The notes under the pieces were generated by a model. The model was not told where the DNA came from. It ran no database searches and saw only the letters and a list, made by a program, of their open reading frames with translations. The translations under genes and the position numbers were made by a program. A DNA stretch of 62,141 bases from Pseudonocardia sp. 73-21 (GTDB lineage: Bacteria > Actinomycetota > Actinomycetes > Mycobacteriales > Pseudonocardiaceae): NCBI RefSeq assembly GCF_001899645.1, contig NZ_MKVV01000064.1:42146-104286 (forward strand). The letters are read 5' to 3'. This document shows, in pieces, positions 1 through 9,302 of the stretch. The number at the start of each line of letters is the position of its first letter. Within the stretch, counting starts at the first letter, position 1.

Positions 1-332
1 CGCAGGTTCTCCCGGCCCGACAGGAACGAGTGGAACCCCGGGCCCTCCACCAGCGCCCCGACGTGGGGTAGGGCGTCCGCCGCGCCGTCGGGCATCGGGT
101 GGCCCAGCAGCTCGGCCGTGCCCGCCGTGGGGCGGGTGAGGCCGAGCAGCATCCGGATCAGCGTGGTCTTGCCCGAGCCGTTGGGGCCGAGCATGCCCAG
201 CACGGACCCGGCGGGGACGTCGAGGTCGATGCCGTCGACGGCGACGGTGTCGCCGAAGACCTTCCGCAGGCCGACGGCGCGGGCCGCCAGCGCCGTCGTG
301 ACCTGCGGTTCTTCGGTCAGTGCTGTGGTCAC
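1..332 (-). CDS. ABC transporter ATP-binding protein, N-terminal part only
   Basis: This is the first 110 codons of an ABC ATPase that continues past the left edge of the window. The Walker A motif GPNGSGKT lies near residue 57, and the order of elements (an aromatic start, the P-loop, then a short region ending at SGREN) fits ABC-2 or lipoprotein-type exporters that recognise drugs or lipids; the substrate is unknown. The GTG start overlaps the TAG stop of the upstream LolA-like gene by one base, so the two are almost certainly co-transcribed. The signature motif and Walker B lie outside the window, so only family membership is secure. Confidence 0.85.
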   Translation of the reverse strand, partial: MTTALTEEPQVTTALAARAVGLRKVFGDTVAVDGIDLDVPAGSVLGMLGPNGSGKTTLIRMLLGLTRPTAGTAELLGHPMPDGAADALPHVGALVEGPGFHSFLSGRENL

Positions 333-1378
333 TACTTCGCCAGTGCCGCGGTGAGCACCTGCTCGGGCACCGCACCGATCGCGATGCGGCCGTCGTCGGT
401 GATGATCGCGGCCGCGACGGCGGTGGTGATCAGCCGGCCGCTGCCCCAGGTGCCGCTGACGGGGGTGCCGAGCGACGAGAGGTCGAACGAGCCGCGCCTG
501 GGGGCCGCCCCTGCGTCCTGCCGGGGCATGCTCGCCACGAGCACGGTGTCCCAGCCGTCGCCCACGACCGTCGGCTTCGTGGCGCCGGCGGGAGGGCCCT
601 CGGGCTTCGCCGGCTTGGCCGTCTGGTCGGGCGTGGTCACGGTGGAGCCGGGCGGGGGCGTGAACGTGAACAGCGACGCGTCCTGCGGGCCGAACGTGAT
701 GTCGCTGAACCCGACCTGCAGCGCCGGGTCGGACGAGCCGTTGGCCAGCACCGCGAGCTGCAGCGGCATGCGGGTCTCCGAGTCGACGGCCACGCGCACC
801 TCGCGCAGCAGCGTCCGCTCGGTGGGTGCCGGGGTCAGCACGAGGGCGTAGGCCGGGCGGCCGGCGACCTCGGCGGTGCCGTCGACGCTCACCACGCTGG
901 TGGCGCGCAGCTTCGCGATGGCCTCGGTGGCCGCGGCGGCGGGGTCGGTGGCGGCCTTCTCCGGGGTGGTCGCGGGCCTGTTGCCCTCCGGCGCCTTCGT
1001 CACGGACTTGTCGGCGGAGTTCCAGGACCAGAACGTGGTGCCGTCGGCGACGAGCGTGCGCTCACCGGTGCCGGACGGCACCTGGGCGCGGGCCTTGCTC
1101 GTGCCGTCGGTCCAGATCCGGGCGGTGCTCGTGCCGTCGGCGGCCTGGGGGATGCCCGGCAGCGCGGGGAGGCCCAGGTTGTTGTCGAGCTCCACCGTGC
1201 CGTTCAGCGGGCCGGGATGCGCCGCCAACACGGAGCTGACGAGGTCCTCGGCGCTCACCGGGGGCAGCTGGGGTGCGGCACCGGCGCCGGCGGGTATCGC
1301 CAGCAGTCCGAGCCCCACGATTCCCGCCACTGCGATCCCGGCCGCCACTCTGCGTCCTGCCGTACCTGTTCGCGCCAT
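332..1378 (-). CDS. LolA/DUF2092-like secreted protein
   Basis: A 348-residue exported protein. It has an N-terminal basic region with GRR, a hydrophobic stretch and an A-x-A cleavage site near residue 33. The rest resembles the DUF2092 / LolA-RseB fold (a half-barrel that binds lipids or lipid-like ligands), including the segment with DALLRE-type strands and VDSETRMPLQLAV typical of this family. Reading through the frame would allow a start near 1603, but that would run through the divergent response regulator. The ATG at 1378 begins directly at the signal peptide and is preferred. It is followed by an ABC ATPase gene with a one-base overlap and faces a two-component system, which may control it. 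The ligand is unknown. Confidence 0.8.
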   Translation of the reverse strand: MARTGTAGRRVAAGIAVAGIVGLGLLAIPAGAGAAPQLPPVSAEDLVSSVLAAHPGPLNGTVELDNNLGLPALPGIPQAADGTSTARIWTDGTSKARAQVPSGTGERTLVADGTTFWSWNSADKSVTKAPEGNRPATTPEKAATDPAAAATEAIAKLRATSVVSVDGTAEVAGRPAYALVLTPAPTERTLLREVRVAVDSETRMPLQLAVLANGSSDPALQVGFSDITFGPQDASLFTFTPPPGSTVTTPDQTAKPAKPEGPPAGATKPTVVGDGWDTVLVASMPRQDAGAAPRRGSFDLSSLGTPVSGTWGSGRLITTAVAAAIITDDGRIAIGAVPEQVLTAALAK

Positions 1379-1442
1379 GACCACAGCCTGACTCATCGCT
1401 GCTGAGAGTGTTCTGAGGTGAGGTCCCGGTACGTTTCCACTG

Positions 1443-2123
1443 ATGGCACGCGTACTGGTGGTCGATGACGAGCCGGGCATCCGGACGGCGGTGGCGCGCG
1501 GCCTGACGGCGGAGGGCATGGAGGTCGTGGCCCTGCGCGACGGGCCGTCGGCGCTCGACGCCGCGCTCACCGGCAGCTTCGACGCGATCGTCCTCGACAT
1601 CATCCTGCCCGGCCTGTCGGGCTACCGGGTGCTCGAACAGCTGCGCGCCGCGGGCGTCGACACGCCGGTGCTGCTCGTCTCGGCCAAGGACGGCGAGTTC
1701 GACCAGGCCGACGGCCTCGACCTCGGCGCCGACGGCTACCTCGTCAAACCGTTCGCCTTCGTGGTGCTCGTCGCCCAGCTCAAGGCCATGCTGCGCCGCC
1801 GCGACGCCACGCTGGGCCGCACGGGGCAGCGGGTGCGGCTGGGGTCGCTCATCGTCGACCCGGTGGCGCGGTCGGTGAGCTGGGAGGGCGAGTCGATCGA
1901 GCTGTCGCCGCGGGAGTTCGCGCTGCTGCACGCGCTGGCCAGCCGTCCCGACACCGCCGTCGGCAAGGACGACCTGCTGCGCATGGTCTGGGGCGACGAG
2001 CAGGCGGCCAGCCGCAACGTCGTCGAGGTCTACGTCGGGTACGTGCGGCGCAAGCTGGAGGCGGTCGGGGCCGGGCACGTGCTGAAGACGGTGCGCGGGT
2101 TCGGCTACATCGTCGGATCATGA
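1443..2123 (+). CDS. OmpR-family response regulator
   Basis: A 226-residue two-component regulator. The receiver domain (about 1-120) has the acidic pair DDE at 8-10, the phosphoacceptor Asp52 in the motif VLDIILPG and the conserved Lys102 in VKPF. A winged-helix DNA-binding domain (about 130-226) follows, with the strand-helix pattern LSPREFALLHAL and the terminal VRGFGYIV hairpin. A likely -10 element TACGTT at 1430-1435 sits seven bases before the ATG, suggesting a leaderless transcript. The gene overlaps the sensor kinase by four bases (ATGA), so the pair is translationally coupled. The divergent LolA-like/ABC genes are plausible targets. Confidence 0.95.
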   Translation: MARVLVVDDEPGIRTAVARGLTAEGMEVVALRDGPSALDAALTGSFDAIVLDIILPGLSGYRVLEQLRAAGVDTPVLLVSAKDGEFDQADGLDLGADGYLVKPFAFVVLVAQLKAMLRRRDATLGRTGQRVRLGSLIVDPVARSVSWEGESIELSPREFALLHALASRPDTAVGKDDLLRMVWGDEQAASRNVVEVYVGYVRRKLEAVGAGHVLKTVRGFGYIVGS

Positions 2124-3439
2124 GGTTCCGACGCTGGTGGGCGGCCCGCCCGCTGCGGTGGCGCATCACCTTCGCCGTCGGGGCCGTCGCGCTGGTGACG
2201 TTGCTGCTGCTCAGCCGGCTCGGCGCCGGGCTGCTCACCGGGGCCCTGCTCGGCGCGGCCGACGACGAGCTGCGCCAGCAGGCCGACGCCGCCGTCACCC
2301 AGCTCGTCGCGGGGGACGCGCCGAGGAACGTGCGGGCCCCGGGCCTGCGCGTCGTCGACACGGCGGGGGATCCGGTCGACGGCGGGCCCGCGCTGCCACT
2401 GGACGTCGGGCAGGTGCGGCAGCTCGCGGCCGGTCAGCCACTGATCGTCGGATCGTTCCGGGAGCTGCGGCGCGTGCTGGCGGAGCCCGCGGTGGCGAAG
2501 GACGGGTCGACGCGGCTCGTCGTCGTCACGGGGGACCTCGTGGGCGGCGCCACCCTGATCGCCCGGGCGGCCGCGGCGTTCGTGCTGGCGGCGGTGCTGG
2601 TCGCGGTGGTGGTCGCGGCCGCGGCCTGGGCGGCCACGCGTGCGGCCCTGCGCCCCGTCGACCGGATGCGGACGGCCGCCGCGCGCCTGCCCCCGGGGGA
2701 ACGGCTGCCGGTGCCGGTGGCCCGCGACGAGGTGCGCGCGCTGGCCGAGGAGATCAACCTGCTGCTGGCGCGGCGGGACGAGGCCGTGTCCCGGTTGGAG
2801 CGGTTCACCGGCGACGCCGCGCACGAGCTGCGCTCCCCGGTGGCCGCCATCCGTGCGCAGGCGGAGGTGGCGGTGGCCCATCCCGATCCCGAGCTCACCG
2901 ACGAGACTCTCCGGTCGGTCGCCGAGGAGGCCGCGCGGCTGACGACGCTGCTGTCGGACCTGCTCGCCCTCGCCCGGGCCGACGCCGGTCAGCGCGTCGC
3001 CGCCCGGCCCGTGGACCTCGTCGACGCCGTCCGTGCGGCGGTCGGGCGGGTGGTCGGCGGGCCCGCCACCGAGGTCGTCGCCCCTGGTCCCGCGTCGGTG
3101 GCGGCCACCCCCACGGAGGTGGCGCTCGTGCTCGACAACCTCGTCGGCAACGCGCGACGGCACGCCCGATCGCTGGTCAGGGTCGTGGTGCTGCCCGCGG
3201 GGCGCTGGGTGCGGCTGGTCGTCGAGGACGACGGTCCGGGCATCCCCCCGGGCGACCGGCTGCGCGTCTTCGACCGCTTCACGCGCCTCGATCCGGAGGG
3301 TGGGGGCGGCGCCGGGCTGGGTCTGGCACTGGTCGCGGCGCTGGTGCAGGGCCGTGGGGGGACGGTGGCGGCCGGGGCGACGGCCGCGGGCGGCGCGCGG
3401 CTGGAGGTGCGCTGGCCTGCGGCGACGTCCCCGTCCTGA
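2120..3439 (+). CDS. Sensor histidine kinase
   Basis: A 439-residue membrane sensor kinase. It has two transmembrane helices (about 16-45 and 147-173) enclosing a roughly 100-residue extracytoplasmic sensor region, then a HAMP linker. The HisKA dimerisation domain carries phosphorylated His235 in AAHELRSP. The HATPase_c domain shows the N box (Asn340 and Asn344 in LDNLVGNARRH) and G1 box DDGPGIP near 370. It phosphorylates the regulator encoded just upstream, with which it shares the ATGA overlap. The signal is unknown. The last residues are short and basic, without extra domains. Confidence 0.95.
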   Translation: MRFRRWWAARPLRWRITFAVGAVALVTLLLLSRLGAGLLTGALLGAADDELRQQADAAVTQLVAGDAPRNVRAPGLRVVDTAGDPVDGGPALPLDVGQVRQLAAGQPLIVGSFRELRRVLAEPAVAKDGSTRLVVVTGDLVGGATLIARAAAAFVLAAVLVAVVVAAAAWAATRAALRPVDRMRTAAARLPPGERLPVPVARDEVRALAEEINLLLARRDEAVSRLERFTGDAAHELRSPVAAIRAQAEVAVAHPDPELTDETLRSVAEEAARLTTLLSDLLALARADAGQRVAARPVDLVDAVRAAVGRVVGGPATEVVAPGPASVAATPTEVALVLDNLVGNARRHARSLVRVVVLPAGRWVRLVVEDDGPGIPPGDRLRVFDRFTRLDPEGGGGAGLGLALVAALVQGRGGTVAAGATAAGGARLEVRWPAATSPS

Positions 3440-3496
3440 CGACCGCCCTGCCCATTCCGGTGCGGTGGCCCGCAGCGTGATCAGCGCACACGGCGA

Positions 3497-4417
3497 TCAC
3501 GGCCGCCTGGTCGGGGTGATCGGGAGGGTCGTGCGCCAGTGGGGTGGCGTGTCGAGCGTCGACGGGAGGCGGGTGGTGGGATCGCCGTGCGCCGCGTCGA
3601 CCTGGAAGCGGGTCAGGAAGAGGGCTCCGGTCAGGTCCGCGCCGGCGAGGTCCGCACCCCGCAGGTCCGCGCCGATGAGGTCGGACCTGCGCAGGTCGGC
3701 GCCGGTGAGGTCCGCGCCGATCAGGGAGGCCCCGCGCAGGCTCGCGCCCCGCAGGTCGGCCCCGGAGAGGGTGCGGCCGGTGAGGTCGGCGCCCCGCAGG
3801 TCGGCGCCGCGCCGACCGGTACGCCGCCGCCGGCGCACCGACCTCGCAGCCCGTGTGGTGTCGTCGCAGCCCGCCGGCGCGCTGCGAGGTGGCCGGGGGG
3901 CTGCGAGGTCGGGGGCGCGCACCAGTTCGCTCGTGCGCAGGAGGAGGACGTTGACCTCGCCCCGGAGCGCGTTCACGTCGAGCGCCGCGAGCTCGTCGGG
4001 ACTGCTGCGGGTGAGTCGCTCCACCCGCTGCCGCGCTCGTCCCAGATCGGCGTGGACGGGCTCGGCCTCGGCTCGGCCCAGCGCGTCGGCGAGGTACCAG
4101 AGCAGCTCGTGCAGCGGTCGCATCACGGCGAAGGAGTCGAACATCGGCTGCGCGATCGCGGGGTCGGAGCGCCAGTCACGCCCGCCGAACGTCACGCGGG
4201 TGACCTGCTGGCCGGCACCGAAGCAGTCGAACACGGTGCAGCCGGCGAACCCGCGCTCGCGCAGGTCGGCGTGGATGCCGCAGCGGAAGTCGGGCTGCAG
4301 GTTCGCGCACGGCTGCCCGGCCGGCTTGTCGACGGCGAAGTCGGACGAGGCCGCGAACGCCGGTGCCACGCAGCACAGGCCGGCGCAGCTGCCGCAGTCG
4401 GCGCGCAGATCGTCCAC
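3497..4417 (-). CDS. Cys-rich N-domain plus pentapeptide-repeat protein
   Basis: A 306-residue cytoplasmic protein. The first 100 residues are cysteine-rich ([28 protein letters not shown]) and include a [18 protein letters not shown] block that I recognise from actinobacterial pentapeptide proteins; the cysteines could bind a metal or cluster. A helical linker follows. The C-terminal 80 residues are pentapeptide repeats of the A(D/S)L(R/T)G type that form a right-handed quadrilateral beta-helix. The GTG start at 4417 is preceded by TATCGT six bases upstream, fitting a leaderless promoter. It is divergent from the SRPBCC-NUDIX gene. Some pentapeptide proteins protect DNA gyrase; nothing here proves that role. 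Confidence 0.8.
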   Translation of the reverse strand: MDDLRADCGSCAGLCCVAPAFAASSDFAVDKPAGQPCANLQPDFRCGIHADLRERGFAGCTVFDCFGAGQQVTRVTFGGRDWRSDPAIAQPMFDSFAVMRPLHELLWYLADALGRAEAEPVHADLGRARQRVERLTRSSPDELAALDVNALRGEVNVLLLRTSELVRAPDLAAPRPPRSAPAGCDDTTRAARSVRRRRRTGRRGADLRGADLTGRTLSGADLRGASLRGASLIGADLTGADLRRSDLIGADLRGADLAGADLTGALFLTRFQVDAAHGDPTTRLPSTLDTPPHWRTTLPITPTRRP

Positions 4418-4435
4418 GGGTGGACGATAGGGCCC

Positions 4436-5284
4436 GTGCCGGTTCTGAGCTCGACCGTCCTCGTCGACGCCCCGCCCCGGACGGTCGCCGGGATCCTGCG
4501 TGACGCCCACATGGCCGCGGAGGCGCTCGCCCGGCTCGGCCACCGCTGGGGTGACGGGCCGCGACTGCTGTCGCCCGGCGACGAGGTCCGCGTGGTCGGG
4601 CGGGTGCTGCCGGGCCTGCGCGTTCCGGTGCGGACGGTGGTCGGGACGGTCTCGGCGTCGGGCATCACGTCGGCGTTGCGCGCAGGACCCCTGCCCGCGC
4701 TGCACCACGACGTCACCCTGACGCCGGACGGCGCGGGCACCCGCGTGCACGACGAGCTGCGCTGGACCTCGCCGCTCGGCCCGCTCGGGCGCCTCGCCGA
4801 CGCCGCCGTGCTGCGCCGGGTCGGCGCCGACCTGCTCACGGCCCGCCGCGCCGTGCTGCTGGAGAGGGCGGTGGAGCTGATGGCCGGACCGGTGATCGTC
4901 GCGACCGCGCTGGTCCGCGACGGGCGACTCCTCATCGCGCAGCGCACCCGCCCGCCCGCGCTGGCGGGGATGTGGGAGCTGCCCGGTGGGCGCGTCGAGG
5001 TGGGGGAGTCCGAGGCCGACGCCGTCGCGCGCGAGTGCCGGGAGGAGCTGGGGATCGCGGTCCGGGCCACCGGGAGGCTCGGCACGGACCTGCCGATCGA
5101 CGCCGCGGTCCTGCGTGTGCACACGGCGGAGCTCGACCCCGGTTCGCCGGAGCCGGTGGCGCTGGAGCACTCGGGCCTGCGCTGGGTCGGCCGTGCCGAG
5201 CTGGCCGGGGCGAACTGGGTCGCCGCCGACCGCGCGGTCCTCGCCGACCTGGAGGCGCTGCTCACCGTGCCCGTTCGCAGATAG
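4436..5284 (+). CDS. SRPBCC - NUDIX hydrolase fusion
   Basis: One continuous 282-codon frame encodes two domains. Residues 1-145 resemble an SRPBCC/polyketide-cyclase ligand-binding fold ([14 protein letters not shown] start, [10 protein letters not shown] strand, amphipathic C-terminal helix). Residues 150-282 are a MutT-type NUDIX hydrolase with a complete box at about 185-207 (G-x5-E-x7-REx2EELGI), able to hydrolyse nucleoside diphosphate derivatives such as oxidised dNTPs. An internal ATG at 4880 (Met149) could start a free NUDIX protein, but no good ribosome-binding site precedes it. The stop codon lies inside the first unit of a 14-bp tandem repeat. The start shares an 18-bp divergent promoter region with the pentapeptide gene. 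Confidence 0.8.
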   Translation: MPVLSSTVLVDAPPRTVAGILRDAHMAAEALARLGHRWGDGPRLLSPGDEVRVVGRVLPGLRVPVRTVVGTVSASGITSALRAGPLPALHHDVTLTPDGAGTRVHDELRWTSPLGPLGRLADAAVLRRVGADLLTARRAVLLERAVELMAGPVIVATALVRDGRLLIAQRTRPPALAGMWELPGGRVEVGESEADAVARECREELGIAVRATGRLGTDLPIDAAVLRVHTAELDPGSPEPVALEHSGLRWVGRAELAGANWVAADRAVLADLEALLTVPVRR

Positions 5285-5354
5285 CCGTGCGCGGATGGCC
5301 GTGCGCGGATGGCCGTGCGCGGATGGCCGTGCGCGGATAGCCGTGCGCGGATAA
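5271..5354 (+). repeat. 14-bp tandem repeat, six units
   Basis: Six consecutive 14-base units start at 5271, 5285, 5299, 5313, 5327 and 5341. The consensus is CCGTGCGCGGATRG. The first unit is degenerate (CCGTTCGCAGATAG) and supplies the stop codon of the NUDIX gene. Each unit is one arm of the palindrome that follows at 5343-5382, which matches the palindrome at 45564-45603. Confidence 0.9.
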
Positions 5355-5382
5355 CGGTGTTCCCGCACTGATATCCGCGCAC
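5343..5382. repeat. Inverted repeat GTGCGCGGATA..., terminator-like
   Basis: Two 17-base arms (5343-5359 and 5366-5382) pair at 15 of 17 positions around a six-base loop. The right arm is CACTGATATCCGCGCAC, identical to an arm of the perfect hairpin at 45564-45603. It follows the NUDIX gene and may terminate transcription or be a dispersed intergenic palindrome. Confidence 0.75.
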
Positions 5383-5400
5383 GACCCCGGGGAGCCCGGC

Positions 5401-5565
5401 GTGATCACCGCCTCGGGACCGTCGACCGCCTGTGGGACGCCTCCCGGTCCCCGGGCGTCATCATGGGCCGGGTTCCCGTCCATGATCGGCGCCTCGGGGC
5501 CTGCAACCGGACGGCGTGCGGCTCCCCGTCCCGAAGCGGCGATCATGGGCCGGCCGCGTTCGCGA
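5401..5565. repeat. Pair of ~82-bp GATC-ended repeats, left of the DUF559 gene
   Basis: Two diverged units begin at 5401 (GTGATCACCGCCTCGGGACC) and 5482 (ATGATCGGCGCCTCGGGGCC), 81 bases apart. Each is an imperfect inverted repeat that closes about 60 bases later with TCATCATGGGCC or GATCATGGGCC. A matching pair spaced by 82 bases lies on the other side of the DUF559 gene at 6529. The rest of 5383-5622 shows no convincing gene. Confidence 0.7.
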
Positions 5566-5622
5566 TCGCAATCTCCTTGCGGCGGAACGGAACCCCGGCG
5601 GTGCGGGCGCCGTCCAAGCCGC

Positions 5623-6516
5623 ATGTCCATCGACAGCATCCTCGTCCGGCAGGCCGGCGTGATCTCCCGCGAGCAGGCGCTCGCCGCGGGCCTCACCGCG
5701 GACACGATCGACCACCGCCTGCGCCTGCGCCGCTGGCGGCCGCTGCACCCCCGCGTCTACCTCGCCGCCGGCCATCGCCGCGACGACGAGGTGCGCGTGC
5801 GGGCCGCCCTGCTGTGGGCCGGTGACGGGGCCACCCTGTCGGGCACGGCCGCGGCGTGGTGGCAGGGCATGGCGGAGCGGGCCCCGGCCACCGTCGGGGT
5901 CACGGTGGGCCGGCACCGGCGGCCCCGTTCGCGGCCGGGGGTGGCGGTGCGCCGCCGGGAGCTGGCGGCGGAGGACGTCGCGGTGCACCGCGGCCTCGTG
6001 GTCACCGCGCCGCCGTTGACGGTGATCGAGTCGGCGGTCGAGCAGGGGGATCGCGGCAGCCTGCTGCTCGACCGGGCGCTGCAGCGGTGGGTGCGCTTCC
6101 CCGACGTCTACGAGGCGTACTGCCGCAACCTCGGATCACACGGCTCGGCGAGCGCCGGCCGGATGCTCGTGGCCGCCGCCGACCGCTCCGCGTCCGTGGC
6201 CGAGCGGCTGCTGGTCGCGATGCTCCGCGAGTCGGGGGCGGCCGGATGGCAGTGCGCGTTCCCGGCGGGCGGCCACCTCATCGACATCGCGTTCCCCGCC
6301 GCCCGCGTCGCGATCGAGGTGGACGGGTGGGCCTGGCACATGGACGCCGAACGCGCGGCCGCCGACAAGCGCCGCCAGAACGCGCTGGTGCGCCAGGGCT
6401 GGACGATCCTGCGCTACACGTGGCACGACCTCGTCGGACGACCCAAGGCGGTGCTGGCCGAGATCGCCCACGAGCTGGACCGGGCCCGGTCGGTGCAGGT
6501 CCGGCCCGGCGCGTGA
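5623..6516 (+). CDS. AbiEi-like winged helix plus DUF559 (Vsr-like) protein
   Basis: A 297-residue protein. The N-terminal 60 residues ([20 protein letters not shown]...[17 protein letters not shown]) match the winged-helix N-domain of AbiEi-type antitoxins, and a middle region follows. The C-terminal 90 residues are a DUF559 domain of the restriction-endonuclease/Vsr-like fold, with [40 protein letters not shown] and an Asp/Glu pair suited to metal binding. The family is widespread in actinobacteria and has no firmly established function; an abortive-infection or DNA-processing role is inference. It lacks an adjacent AbiEii nucleotidyltransferase toxin. It is bracketed by two pairs of ~82-bp repeats, which suggests it moves or was acquired. 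Confidence 0.8.
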   Translation: MSIDSILVRQAGVISREQALAAGLTADTIDHRLRLRRWRPLHPRVYLAAGHRRDDEVRVRAALLWAGDGATLSGTAAAWWQGMAERAPATVGVTVGRHRRPRSRPGVAVRRRELAAEDVAVHRGLVVTAPPLTVIESAVEQGDRGSLLLDRALQRWVRFPDVYEAYCRNLGSHGSASAGRMLVAAADRSASVAERLLVAMLRESGAAGWQCAFPAGGHLIDIAFPAARVAIEVDGWAWHMDAERAAADKRRQNALVRQGWTILRYTWHDLVGRPKAVLAEIAHELDRARSVQVRPGA

Positions 6517-6528
6517 GATGTCCGGGCG

Positions 6529-6692
6529 GTGATCACTGCCCGGGGACGGCGAACCGCGTGAGCCACGGCGGAGAGTCCCGCTCTGCCGATCACGGGAGCG
6601 CCGTCGGTTCGTGATCGGCGGTTCGGGACCGGCGACCGTCGGGGCGGCGGCTGCACGTCCCCCAACGGTGATCATGGAGCTCTGGCCGCACG
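6529..6692. repeat. Pair of ~82-bp GATC-ended repeats, right of the DUF559 gene
   Basis: Units start at 6529 (GTGATCACTGCCCGGGGACG) and 6611 (GTGATCGGCGGTTCGGGACC), exactly 82 bases apart. They end with CCGATCACGGG and GGTGATCATGG. They are diverged copies of the units at 5401 and 5482. Confidence 0.7.
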
Positions 6693-6802
6693 GCAACCAC
6701 CCCCGCCTCGGCCGGTCCGGCACTGCTGGCCGTCCACATTCACGCCCCGCCGCGCCCAGCTCGCCACACCGCGGCGCCCTCAACGCCGGTGACACCGCGC
6801 AC

Positions 6803-6930
6803 GGAGACCCCGACTCGCGCGCATGGACGCCCCGACTCGCGCGCACGCAGACCCCGACTCGCGCGCACGCAGGGCCCGACTCGCGCGCACGCAGACCCCG
6901 ACTCGCGCGCACGGAGACCCCGACTCGCGG
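6803..6930 (+). repeat. 22-bp tandem array, six units
   Basis: The core GACTCGCGCGC (last unit GACTCGCGGG) begins at 6812, 6834, 6856, 6878, 6900 and 6922, a strict 22-base period. The rest of each unit reads about ACGCAGACCCC. There is no spacer diversity, so it is not a CRISPR array. The same core occurs twice, again 22 bases apart, at 32142 and 32164. Confidence 0.9.
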
Positions 6931-7303
6931 GATGGCCTGTCTGCTCGCCGCCGCCGGCACCCGGAGGACGTGATCTCCACCACGTCTGCACCGGGCCCCG
7001 GACCCGGGGCGCCGACCTTCCGCGACCCGGCCCGGGCACCGTGCGAATGGGCCCCGTCCGCTCCCGCCGCCTCTCCGCGGCTCCGGATCCGACCGCCCGG
7101 CTCCCGATCGTGGCCGCTCGGCGTGGGGGTCCGGACGGATCGGTTCAGGGCCAGGCGCCACGAAGTGATCATGAACGGGACCTTGACGGCCACCCGGACA
7201 TGGGCGTTCGATGCAAGTGCCGCGAAAGGGCGAGGGGCCTCCGCACGGGAGCCTCTGCTCACACCTGGGAATGAACGCCGGCACGCCCGGGCTATCCTGA
7301 GTT

Positions 7304-9229
<1,926 letters not shown>

Positions 9230-9235
9230 CCGGTC

Positions 9236-9268
9236 CCGCGGCGGGGGCGACCATGGCACCCGCCGCGG
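9236..9268 (+). terminator. Possible typA terminator hairpin
   Basis: Arms CCGCGGCGGG (9236-9245) and CCCGCCGCGG (9259-9268) are perfectly complementary around a 13-base loop, seven bases after the typA stop. There is no U-run, as is usual in high-GC actinobacteria. GC-rich chance pairing cannot be excluded. Confidence 0.4.
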
Positions 9269-9302
9269 ACCGCCGGTCCGCACCGCAGGACCGGAGGTGT
9301 GT

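Larger units (their letters stand above)
6517..7303. other. 787-bp gene-free, repeat-rich intergenic region
   Basis: I see no convincing gene, tRNA or structured RNA here. It holds a pair of ~82-bp GATC-ended repeats (6529-6692), a 22-bp tandem array (6803-6930), another GTGATCAT motif at about 7164, and the typA promoter with TATCCT near 7292. Open frames through the tandem array are compositional and encode only iterated Arg/Ala/Thr-rich sequence. Confidence 0.7.

Noticed and set aside
332..1603. Longer start of the LolA-like protein at 1603
   Set aside because: It overlaps the response-regulator gene, and the signal peptide begins at the ATG at 1378.
6803..6930. Possible CRISPR array
   Set aside because: Units are contiguous 22-mers without variable spacers, and no cas genes are present.
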